Part shown: positions 1-9,953 of the stretch, one piece after another | How positions within the stretch are numbered: position 1 is the stretch's first letter | How the letters are laid out: each line of letters begins with the position of its first letter | Source: Clarkia xantiana subsp. parviflora | Taxonomy: Eukaryota > Streptophyta > Magnoliopsida > Myrtales > Onagraceae | DNA length: 64,000 nucleotides | Direction: 5' to 3' | NCBI GenBank assembly: GCA_036873135.1 | Contig: JAPTYO010000015.1 | Span: forward strand, 16,223,683-16,287,682 | Notes under the pieces: generated by a model | What the model saw: only the letters and a program-made list of their open reading frames with translations | Databases searched by the model: none | Told to the model about the DNA's origin: nothing | Made by a program: the position numbers and the translations under genes

Positions 1-349
1 GAATTGGATAATCACCAAGGTGGATATTAGGTAAGCATTCTGTTAGAACATACTTTTCTTTTGTAAAATATATTTTATATACCTTTTAACGTCTGGGGAA
101 AGGAAAAGTGATAGATTCGGAACTAACAAATTCCAACAAGTTATGGGTAGGTTCAGTATGGACTATGATATATTCCAAGTACCAAAGATTAAGAGGTGTA
201 GATTCCGATTAGAAACTGTATGTTCTGAATAGACCTAAAATTCCATGTACCAGGACCATTGTTATCAAAATCAGACCGGACACCCAACTGAATAGGTGCC
301 TGGTTTTTGGTTTGGGCAGTTTTCAGTTCAGCCGGTTCGAACACGGTTC

Positions 350-515
350 AGGCGTTTCTAGAAGCTTTCTCCTAATGCTTTGTAGAGTAGACAAACTTCA
401 GAAGCTTCCCTTCACACATTTTTCCAACACCCCCTGCTTATAGAAGAGCCCAACATAACACATCATCTGCTCCACCATCCGAACAACAACAACAACAAAT
501 GCCTATATATCAACT
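350..515 (+). promoter_or_regulatory. Heat-shock-element-like promoter segment with no gene attached
   Basis: Two clusters match the heat shock factor site (alternating nTTCn and nGAAn). One, near 356-369, reads TTCTAGAAGCTTTC. The other, near 397-413, reads TTCAGAAGCTTCCCTTC. TATA-like stretches follow near 440 and 505, with a CAACAACAA leader-like stretch between them. In plants this arrangement is typical of small heat-shock gene promoters. No heat-shock open reading frame follows, so this may be an orphan promoter, a solo piece of a mobile element, or chance. The rest of 1-1126 shows no gene; an imperfect 38 bp direct duplication lies at about 1048-1125. Confidence 0.35.
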
Positions 516-1697
516 TCTGTTTCTATTCAATTGTTGACCTGTGGATGTACTGCTGCTTCTTTTCTTGGTGTTTGAGTCGTCGGGGTCAATGCATGCCTGC
601 AACCGTAATGGTCTACTCCTAGCCATGTTCCCGCTCGATTATAAGTCTACTCTGTGGCAATTGCCTTAGAAGAATGACACATGATTACTTCATTTTCACG
701 TAAAAATCATTTCATTCACAAGTACATTCACCTACTCCCCAAATATGGATAAAAACGTGAGCTTTACCAATGATGTTGATCAATTCCATAACAATTACTG
801 GTTTACCTATTCAACCCCCAAATACAAATATTTTTCCTCCACAACGATAAGGGGCTAAAAGATCGACTACTTTCATTCTTGTCTTAAAAATAGATAATTT
901 TGTATTTACAGCGGTGTTGTAAGTCGAAATAAAAAACCCGTCTTGGTTTTAAGAATAATCAGGGTCGGACTGATAACCTCCACCACGTCAAGGTGACATT
1001 CTACAACTAAGTTAAATCCATTCTCTGCCTCCATCAAGAAATGGAATTGACTAATTCTAACTCAACGCTACTATTTATTTTTAAACAACTAATTCTAACT
1101 CAACGCTACTATTTATTCTTAAACAACTAGTGTGTTTTCCCCGCGCATCGTGCGGGGTGATTTAGTACGTGTCTATTTATGAAAATAAGGATCCGATTAA
1201 AAAATAAATTATTTGAAGGAAAATTATATAAGTAATTATTACAGTTAAAAATTAGGAATATTGCATATAGTATAATATAAATGAAGTGAAAAAGATTCAT
1301 AGTACGAAGAATAAGTTTATTTTATTTTGCTCATTGTAAGAGATAATTCAAACCCTTTTTCTATTTATCGCAGTGCAAAATCTGGATAACAGATGGAATC
1401 CTTTTTTCATATGGAGCACTGATGAAAGTAGTAGCTTGTACAACATAGCAACAAAATGATATAAACCTTATGTCTAGTATTATTATCAGCCTACATCAAG
1501 TTAATTCAAGAAATATACATTATTGTTACAAAAACACTCAGCTTGATGTCATTGGAATTTGGAATATTTAAAGCAACCCTAACAACCAACTATTTCTGTT
1601 GAAGGAAAGTAAAACTTATCATCTTCTCTTCTCTTGCCTCTGCTATTATTGATATTCTTTTGCATTTGCTAAGTCCTCAAAACACAAACTTCAGAAG

Positions 1698-2516
1698 GAC
1701 CTAGCCTCAAGGGTCTTTTGGCCATTGTGAATTTGAGAGGTCTGAAGTTTGAAATGGTGATAACAAAGGTCTGAAGTTTCGACTTGTAGATAATAGAGGT
1801 CTCCGTTAGTTTTTTCCGTTAAAACTGACGGAAGTTGGTCATGTGCATTGCATGTGACCAGAAATAAAAAAAAAATTCCAAAAATACCCTTCTTGCATCT
1901 CACATGATTCAATGAAAAGACGAAAATGCCCTTAAGGCCACCACCCAACTCCAGCCACCACCACGGCTCCGGCCGGCCACTATCCAACTCCGGCGACCAC
2001 CGCTCTCTCCGGCGACCACCACCCTCTCCGGCGACCACCACCCTCTCCGGCCGGCCACCACCCTCTCCGACGACCGCCACCACGGCCTCAATTGGGCCCA
2101 AATCGGAGCCACCGAGCTCCGATCGGAGCTTTGTGGCTCCGATTTGGGCCCAATTGGGGCCGTGGTGGCGGTCGTCGGAGAGGGTGGTGGCCGGCCGGAG
2201 AGGGTGGTGGTCGCCGGAGAGGGTGGTGGCCGGCCGGAGCCGTGGTGGTGGTCGGAGTTGGGTTAGGTTTAAATTATGGACAGGGGTATTTTTGTCATTT
2301 CATCTTTATATTAATTAACTTTTTATTAATTCAAATATTACAAAAGGGTATTTTTGACATTTCACACGGTTCTGTTAAATTTGACAGAAAATTTGGACGG
2401 AAAACCTAAAAATTACAAAGTCCAAACTTCAGACCTCAGTTATCACCATTTCAATCTTCAGACCTCTCAAATTAACAAGGGCCAAACTTCAGACCTCTCC
2501 CAGGTTATTGACCCTA
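1698..2516. repeat. GC-rich foldback element (MITE-like)
   Basis: A near-complete inverted repeat. The outer arms carry several copies of AGGTCTGAAGTTT and its complement. The inner arms, about 1940-2265, are GC-rich repeats of CCGGCGACCACCACCCTCTC and its complement, meeting at a palindrome CCGATCGG near 2120. Open frames across it are proline/arginine-rich on one strand and glycine/tryptophan-rich on the other, as expected from the repeat rather than from a gene. Related elements sit at 27306-28026, 36013-36621, 38450-38892 and, one-sided, near 54370-54690. No clear target duplication was found. Confidence 0.75.
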
Positions 2517-3382
2517 GGTTATTTTATTTGGTAACATCAGTAGGGTATTGGAGAGCAACATAATTATGAAAAAAGATGGAATCAGCAGTATATGATGAGA
2601 ACTGCTTCATGAAAACTCTATGTATATTAAAAGCAGACTACTTGGAAATAATACAAACACACATATAAGTTGCCAAAAAATAACACATATAAGTATCAAT
2701 TAATTTGAGAAAGCGCAAGAATTGAAAAGGAGCAAGTGTTTATAAAAGAAATATATTTAGTTTACTATAAGAAATAGAAAATATATAAGATAAAATCCAT
2801 CTGAAGAACATGTTCAAAGAAAATGCAACTAATTAGCAGTATCTGGTAAGATTCAGACAGAATCTGAACCTGTTATCTTTTCTCTTGCCAGTTGATCACT
2901 GTGGACTTCTCCATATGGGGGGCTCAGCTAGATTGATAAGGCAATTACTTCCTCCTTAGATTGATCTGAAAAGAAACACAATAAGAAATGATTGCTTTAA
3001 TATTGAAATGCTAGAACGTAAGAAGGTAAATCCTCCAACCAACCGGTATGAAGATAAAGTCTGATATTTCCTTCTAAATGCTGCTATATGTGTTGTTGTA
3101 ATCCAAAAACTCCTTCTATTGCTTTCCAATGCTAAGTTGTAAATCATAGAGGATACAGAATCTCAGTCATCAGATCGGTAAAGTTTTGCTTAAAATGAAC
3201 ATAACTATTATAAACATAACTGATTAAGTGTCAAAATCTAATTTGTGGATGAGGCTTAACATGAAATCTTGATTGTGAAAAAGACCAAACCCAATTGAGA
3301 ACCAATTTGAGAGGAACCAATTACAAAAACCAAATAATCAATAGATTAGTTATATATCTAAGATAAAGACAAAAAAAAAAAC
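2517..3382. other. Non-coding stretch inside the Helitron
   Basis: AT-rich sequence in which I could recognise no gene, RNA or repeat. It lies between the foldback element and the ligase fragment. Later exons of the ligase were sought here on the minus strand and not found. Confidence 0.5.
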
Positions 3383-3722
3383 CTGAAAACCTGTATACTT
3401 GATGAGCTCCTTAATCTGATCAACAACATATAATTGCCCTTTTTCATTGAAATAACCAATATCACCTGCGTGCACCCAACCATATCAATTTTAAGTTTGG
3501 TTGCTTCGAGAATGTTAGTGCCTTGAGGATTAAATGTCACAAGTCAATTTCCATGTATATAAGCACAGTAAATCTTGGTTCCATTTGAAATTAAATGAAG
3601 GAAACACAGTATTGGTCTTAATAATATATACCCAGCATCATGTTAGTTACACGAACCCATATATCACCAAGTTGGGTGATATGAAGAGGCTTCGATGTGT
3701 CCACACTGATAATTTTCGATTC
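3383..3722 (-). pseudogene. 4-coumarate:CoA ligase-like (AMP-binding) gene fragment
   Basis: Two exon pieces of an ANL-superfamily acyl-CoA synthetase of the plant 4CL type can be read on the minus strand. The first (about 3722-3632) gives SKIISVDTSKPLHITQLGD and IWVRVTNMMLG, the conserved strand before the hinge, and ends at a GT donor. The second (about 3545-3383) gives [16 protein letters not shown] and then, after a frameshift near 3480, [19 protein letters not shown] and [10 protein letters not shown], ending at another GT. These match the ATP-binding GDIGY motif and the A8 hinge; the family's usual arginine in the DRxKE motif is Q here. The N-terminal adenylation half and the C-terminal lysine domain are absent. 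The frameshift and missing exons make it non-functional. It lies inside a probable Helitron, so capture is likely. Confidence 0.8.
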
Positions 3723-4860
3723 AACAAAATAATATGTAATTGGATTGAAGAAAATAAACAATCAGTCATAAATAGCATCAAACTTCCTAATTATCCTTTT
3801 ATCTCCAAGTTAATGATAATAAATCAAGGGAATACTATGGATGAATACAATTATGTTCCAACAAAAGAGGCCTCAGATCTGAGTTTTAAATATTTATATT
3901 AGTGGATTAAAAATCAAGTATTTAACCTCAATATATGTAAGGTCGATTCATTACTAATGACCGATTAAAATGGCAATTTTAAGATCAGCTTAAGAAGAAA
4001 AGACGGCTTTGCCATACCTAATGTTTAGACATATAACAACACATATTTCTCCTACGTTCCTGTTGAACAGTAAATCTGTTGTGAATTCAATTGACTTAAA
4101 ACCGAGGAAAAAAAATTGGTAATCGTTGCTTAAAAATTGAGACGATTCAACAATCATACCAAATCTGTTGTGCCCAATTCGATCACGTCTCCAAGAAATG
4201 GAAAGCAAACCACTATCTGCAATCAAAGTAGAAAACTTGATGATGAATCACAAATCATCGATGCAACAAAGAGGAACGATTAGTCATCGCAACAGCAAAA
4301 AATGACGATCGGTGGATTTCTAGGCAAACACAACCTACTTCAGTTAGAGACGGACCTTTCTTTCTCCAGATTTGTTTCTAGTCTCAGTCAATCAAAATTT
4401 TCCATCAAGGGAGAGAAAGGGAAGAGCCTAACTTAAGGGTTAGGCAGGTCCCGTCATTCACGCAATTCCCAGTTCATAGATCACACGAGTACAATATATT
4501 TATTATATAGCACGATAATGTTGAAAGTACAATATGACCAATCAAAGTGAAATGCTAAAAGATATAATAGATGTAAATCCAATTGTATATAATAGATGTT
4601 GTATAAATTTTATACAAAATAAAAGATGTTGTATAAAGTATTGCAAGTTATTAGTAAACAAAATCAGTTCAGGTTGCTCTTTGGGTTCTTCTGGGAATCA
4701 GAATTTGATTTACAAAGTAATGAATTATGCAACCAGGAGACTACTTTTCAGAAAACCTACCATATAGGTGGATTCTAGGTAAATTCCAATTATTTTCGGA
4801 TAATTTTACTCTAAAGCAAGAAATAACCGCTAACCAAAAGTTCGATAATGAAATTGTACT
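3723..4860. other. Non-coding stretch
   Basis: No gene is recognisable. It holds the proposed Helitron 5' end at 4515 and an imperfect repeat of GATGTTGTATAAA-type words near 4560-4640. Short open frames here have no family resemblance that I can see. Confidence 0.45.
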
Positions 4861-5662
4861 ATGCAGAGGATTTGTAGATCATGAGGACACTGTCAAATGC
4901 TGAGCTAGGTGGTGAAGAGGGTCTAAGACGAGTCTTCTAGAGACCTCCGTAACTACGTGTGCGATAAAGAGGAGCCCTAATATATGACTGCAACATGGAT
5001 TGTATTGACAGCAGACAAAATGTTGATTGGTTGGATTCAAATGGCCGTTCTGAGCAGGTTGGCATTGAATTTCATTTAGGCTATTAAATACCAAATTGCT
5101 AGATAAACTTTTAGCTATTTGTTTGTGACTTTTCACTAGTTGAGCTCATATTGAAGTGTAAATTGCTAGCTCTTTTTTTGTTAATGCTAAACGTAAAACG
5201 TCGTAATTGAACTTAACATGTGTGTCACTATGAATTTTCCACTGAACTTTTCTCAAATGGAAAATCCATAGTGACACACATGTTAAGTTCAATTACGGCA
5301 CTTTACGTCTAATATTAACAAAAAAAAAAGCTACATTTCTACACTTCAGTATTTAGTCAACTAGTGAAAAGTCACAAACAAATATTTAACAAACAAACAA
5401 CACATCAGCTAAGAGTTCACTTAGCAATTGAAGTCTAAATGAAATTAGATGCAAACCTACTCAGAAGGACCATATGAATCCAACTATTCAGCATTTTATC
5501 TACTGTCAATACACTCCATGTTGTTGTTCGACAAACTGCATCTGAGCTCCTCTTTATTGCACACGTAGGTACGGTGGTCACTAGAAGTCTCGTTTTAGAC
5601 CCTTCTTCACAACCTAGCTCAACATCCGGCACTATCCTCAATGACCTACAAATCCTCTGCAT
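4861..5662. repeat. Large (about 800 bp) inverted repeat
   Basis: The left arm, beginning ATGCAGAGGATTTGTAG, and the right arm, ending with its complement, pair along about 390 bases each with moderate divergence. The loop is only tens of bases, near 5237-5262. The innermost parts (around 5195-5240 and 5258-5310) are nearly perfect. A transcript would fold into a long double-stranded hairpin. The arms contain an open stretch but no recognisable protein. No clear target duplication or terminal motif was seen, so the class is unknown. Confidence 0.85.
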
Positions 5663-5699
5663 CGATTTGAACCCACGACTGCAATTTATGGGTTCTTAA

Positions 5700-5795
5700 G
5701 CCCAGAAACGCAATTTCTTGGTTACTAAGCCAAGAAACGCAATTTCTGGGTTAGTAAGCCCAGAAACGCAATTTCTAGGTTTGACAAACCCTAAA
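5700..5795. repeat. Short tandem repeat, about 31 bp unit
   Basis: Three copies of a unit like CCCAGAAACGCAATTTCT followed by GGGTTAGTAAG. A partly inverted version (GGGTTCGTCAAACCCAGAAA) lies just to the right, near 5810-5835. No coding role is seen. The following stretch to 6693 holds no recognisable gene. Confidence 0.6.
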
Positions 5796-6693
5796 ATTGA
5801 AGTCCTGGCTGGGTTCGTCAAACCCAGAAATTGCAGTCCTGGTTCGAATCGAACAGACTGCACTTTCAATTAAGTCTAAATTGAAAAAATAAAAAAGGTT
5901 ATCAAAATCTTCAGGTTGGAGGAAATCTAACCGGCCGTGAGTTGCCATGCTATGCATCTTCTGAGTTGCTGTGCGAATCGATCGATGGAGAACAATCCGT
6001 GGAAGAACAAGTAGCTGAAGAGGAAATGAGACGTCACAAGGAAGAAGAAATGGAACGGGAGCAGCGAAAGAGAGGGAGCAGCGAGAGAGCTGAAGCAAAT
6101 AGGAGCAAACTTGTCAACAAAAAAATCCATTATTGATTACTCATGTATCAGCGATAGCTATTCATATGGGTAGGTATGAATAGCTATTACTAATTGGGTT
6201 GTAATATCAGACTAAGAAACAACAAAATAATTAATCAGTAATACTAATTCCTAATGACGGGTGTAATCAGTTGAACCAAACGTGTCGTTAGTGTATAGTA
6301 TAGACTGTAGATCAACCCATTCAATAGGAACAAGGACCACTTACCCAGTAATTGTCAAATATTTTGATGGCAATTTAATATCATCAATCCATTTATAATC
6401 CAACAATTAACTCTCATCAATCTCACTATTTCAAGAAACCACAACTTATGAGGGTCTTTATCAACAAACCTAGTAATCCGTATATTTATGGGTCCCTACA
6501 TTTTTAGCCCTAATAATTTTCACCGTAACCAATTGATCCCCTACATATTGCCTAATACCAAAAACAGCACAATATACTTACTAATACTACCACCACAACT
6601 CCTAAAGATCATAAACATCAAGGTAATCCTTTTCCAAACTACATAATATTGCACCAACTAAAATCTACTAGAAAAATCTCACCTGGCCAATCT

Positions 6694-8283
6694 TTAAGGT
6701 TTATTCGCGACACGATCGTAAGGTCCGCAATTCACAAGGTTCGGCCGCCCTGTCTCAGGATTCAGCTCCACCCGAAGACCGAGCTCAGAAACTTCCGGAA
6801 CATCGACAGATCCTTGAATCTTCAACTCCATCACTTCCTTCTGATTCTCTTCATTATTCAACAATAAGTTCCTCACTGCCCAGATTCCCCATTCCCTCAA
6901 GAACAAGTTATCTTCATCGGTCACACATTGCTGCAGAAGCAAACATATTGCATCTTTCTCCCGAATTTTGTCTTGAACAGCCTTTCTTTGGTAGAGACAG
7001 TTTCCAATCACCCCAACAATGTCTCTTCTGAACCCTTTGTAGGGACATACTTTGGAATTTATCTGTTCTTGGTTCCGAACATGATTCTCTGCTTTTCTGA
7101 CTATTGCAGGTGGCTCGAGCCCAGAAAGAAGATTTAGAACGAAATCAAGGAACCCCGCTGATAGAAGCGAATCAACTGCTCTACCACCTTCTTGAGCACA
7201 AATGTCTCTCAAAATTACAAACGAGTACCCAAATACATCGGTTAGAGCAGACCCAGTTGGGAGACTGGATTTGCCTCTTGAGTGGAAATCGATGAGCTCA
7301 GCATATTTTTTGTTTATATTAAGAACAAATGAAGCAAATTCAGTAGAGACCGTTATATCCTCTAAGCGATTGTTCAAGCTTTCAGCAACAATGCTAAGAA
7401 GAAATGCATGGGGTGCTGTAAAGGGTTCACCTTTGAGATCTTCACCATCAACCGAAGTATACAGCTTTGAGAAGAGAGTTGGTAAGTGAGGTGATTCCAA
7501 GCAGATCCATGAGAGTAGCAACTTGAACCAGTTTTCTCTAAATCCAACTGTTCATCAAAACAAAGAATTATACAATTTAGAATACTCCAAGTGAAAAACA
7601 AAGAGATTCACAATTAGAGGGAAAAAAGGAAGCATCTTTTAGCAGTTAGCATCAATCAAGAAAACACTTTCGATGTATGTCATGTTCTTACCTAAGGAAA
7701 CAGTTCTTACGATCTCTGCCACAATGCTAAGCCCTTTGTCTCCACACAACTCAACAAAAAATGCCTCATTACCATCACAGCAAGCATAGATGATCATACA
7801 GAGAGGATCGATTGTCTGTTGGCTCTGAATTTTTGCAAGAGCAAGGAATTCCGAGGGGAAAAACTGAACCCAGATGGAATTTTGATGCTTCGATCCAGCC
7901 AGTGAAGCATTAGCTAGAACCTGCAGCCCCATTCGGATTAAGCCACAACGCGGGACAGAAAGGAGAATTGCTGTCATCAGACATTTAGACACAACTTCAA
8001 TTCCGTTTCCTTTGATAAACAAGTTCTGGTTCGTAGTTTCAGCACAGATGTTCCTAAGAAGCTTCATGGATAACAACAGAAGCTCAAAATGTGGAAGCTT
8101 CTGCAGTTCTTTAACAAGACGAAGAACAAATGTAAGGGTACGATTCGAAGCAAGATCGGCGCGGCCAATCTCTGTTCTCGAAGTTTCTATCAGGACTTGC
8201 AGAGCTTCTTCTAGAGTTCTCGATCCGGAAGTAGCGATCAGTGGACTAATGATATCTTCTGGTAAAGATGAATTCGCATCCAT
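6694..8283 (-). CDS. Ataxin-10 family protein (armadillo-like)
   Basis: Two exons on the minus strand, 8283-7692 and 7547-6694, join with a GTAAGA donor and an AACAG acceptor in phase 1. The product is 481 residues, close to the Arabidopsis homologue (known there as an ataxin-10-like, maternal-effect gene). Most of the protein is helical, armadillo-like sequence. The conserved ataxin-10 domain lies at about residues 364-437, with VCPYKGFRRDIVGVIGNCLY, the KDAICLLLQQCVTDEDN stretch, and LREWGIWAVRNLLL. Animal ataxin-10 is a cytoplasmic scaffold; in plants the role is less clear, with embryo phenotypes reported. The start at 8283 gives the full family N-terminus (MDANSSLPEDII). A second GTAAGA lies a few bases upstream of the donor used, but only the chosen donor restores VGFRENWFKLLLSW. 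A TTCGA pentanucleotide run lies about 400 bp upstream. No lesion is seen. Confidence 0.93.
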
Positions 8284-8675
8284 GATGAACTAATCAATAT
8301 TATTAAAAAAAAAAACGAGTATCAGACTGAATGATCTTGCAGGCAAGAATCCAAATTCGGTGGAATTTAAAAACCAAAAAGAGTACGCTTATCACTGATT
8401 CTCTGAACGACGGAAGCAAAGAAATTTCGACGTTACCTAAATTCGTAAATCAAACCTTGAAATTTCAAAACAAAGAGCACTTATCGCCGAACAGAACTGA
8501 GACTGAATCTAGCCAAAATTTCAACTAAATCCGAAAAACTCAGAAAAAGCAGAAACAGCGGTAGCAACAGAAGCACCAATCGAACGTTTATAGCTCCTTA
8601 CTTTACTTATTATAGTAGTCAATTCGAACCACAATGATCGAGAGGGAAATGAGGTTTTGCAGCTAGGGTTTTTCC

Positions 8676-8702
8676 TTTGATTCGATTCGATTCGATTCGA
8701 TT
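8676..8702. repeat. (TTCGA)n pentanucleotide microsatellite
   Basis: About five perfect copies of TTCGA, upstream of the ataxin-10-like gene and probably in its promoter or 5' leader region. Confidence 0.85.
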
Positions 8703-8714
8703 GGAAATGACATT

Positions 8715-9179
8715 TCTAGCGTGCTTGCACCACGCTTTTGCCACTAATTTTATTGATATTTGATATTATTAATAGTATGATATACTTCTTAGGCGTAAGT
8801 TTAAAAAATTCATATATTTTTATACTTTTAAAATTTTACTTATGTTACAATTAAGTCCACCATAGTATTAAAAAAAAACCAAAAGCACGGTGCTTCCAAA
8901 GCATGGTAGAAAAATCCGATTGGAAAAGACTCAAAATTGAGTTCCTTTGCAACTTAGTAGTCCTCAAGCTTTAGAGAAGTTGGTTTTTCTAACATACTTC
9001 ACAAAAATCATGTGTACTTGTCCTATTTTTACTATTAGGAGGATTTAATTATAACATACTTAAAATTTTAAAAGTATTATTTCTTTTTGTATTTTTCTGC
9101 CGTACTCCAAGAACACTATGTTTTTTGTTTTTTTATTACTAGGATGGACTTAATTGTAACATATGCAAAACTTTAAAAG

Positions 9180-9217
<38 letters not shown>

Positions 9218-9370
9218 CTAATATTTGCATCATGCTATTAATAATATCAATTTACCTATAAATTTCAACTTTAGGCTAATAGAAAAATACAAAAAAATGT
9301 AACAAAAACATGGTGCTCTTAAAGGAGCATGATAGAAATACCTTTTTTTTAGTTACACCTATAATTTTAT
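8715..9370. repeat. AT-rich imperfect inverted repeat with poly-A
   Basis: Words such as GCATGGTAGAAA, ATTAATAATATCAA and their complements recur in opposite orientation at the two ends, suggesting a degraded small transposable element. It contains a poly-A run at about 9183-9211. No gene is seen in this intergenic region between the ataxin-10-like gene and STN8. Confidence 0.4.
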
Positions 9371-9377
9371 CACACCC

Positions 9378-9416
<39 letters not shown>
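9378..9416. repeat. (AT)n microsatellite
   Basis: Uninterrupted AT dinucleotide run of about 38 bases. Confidence 0.95.
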
Positions 9417-9418
<2 letters not shown>

Positions 9419-9953
9419 ATTTCCTCGGAACGTACACACAGTGGCATACTTCAACACTCCCCCGTAATGTGATGACTCTCTAACTAAAACATCGGTTTTT
9501 TTTTAAAATCCGAACGGGTTGAGAGAAATTTTAACAAACCCTACTCACACGCCCAGACCCAATTACGCAAAGTCAACAAAGGGACACAAACTCAACCGCT
9601 AATAATCGAAACCAAGCTCTTATTCTAATACAATCTTAAATCGGTTCAGGTTGCTATTTGAATTCTGTATAACAATTCTGAATATGGAATTACCTATATA
9701 TATATCTACGATTTCATTCAACACAGCCAAAGTGTAAACTTTGATGCAGCTCAGCTCCTATCAGGGAACTTGATCTCATCAATGAAACCAACCATACATT
9801 ACTTACTATCAAGTCTCCATCCCCCTTTTTTGAATACGTTATGTACATAATCATTGATACAATTGCAAATTCAGGGTTTCTTCCTCTCCAAGCAACCACC
9901 TACCTATACAATAATACAAAACAACTCGGTACGGTACAACGTAAATTGTAACA

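Larger units (their letters stand above)
1127..4515 (-). mobile_element. Probable non-autonomous Helitron carrying a 4CL fragment
   Basis: On the minus strand the 3' end shows the Helitron signature: a GC-rich hairpin (CCCCGC stem, about 1139-1158) shortly before a terminal CTAG at 1127-1130, followed by host T. A matching 5' end lies at 4515: A, then TC and the motif CTATATAA. The Helitron at 14371-16475 has the same TC plus CTATATAA start. No Rep or helicase gene is visible, so it would be non-autonomous. It carries a broken acyl-CoA ligase piece in the Helitron orientation and a foldback element. The 3' end is well supported; pairing it with the 5' end at 4515 is inference. Confidence 0.5.

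Noticed and set aside
1926..2409. Long Pro/Arg- and Gly/Trp-rich open frames on both strands as genes
   Set aside because: They arise from the GC-rich inverted repeat of the foldback element; both strands and several frames stay open, and no domain is present.
2871..2960. Possible C-terminal exon of the ligase fragment
   Set aside because: A stretch reading like PPYGEV was considered, but stops interrupt it and the conserved lysine region is absent.
3990..4226. Frame on the minus strand as an upstream exon of the ligase fragment
   Set aside because: Its sequence does not match any part of the acyl-CoA ligase family and no donor joins it to the fragment.
5775..6136. Overlapping frames on both strands near 5.9-6.1 kb as a small gene
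   Set aside because: The Glu-rich plus frame and Phe/Leu-rich minus frames mirror each other's composition; there are no splice sites, family match or leader.
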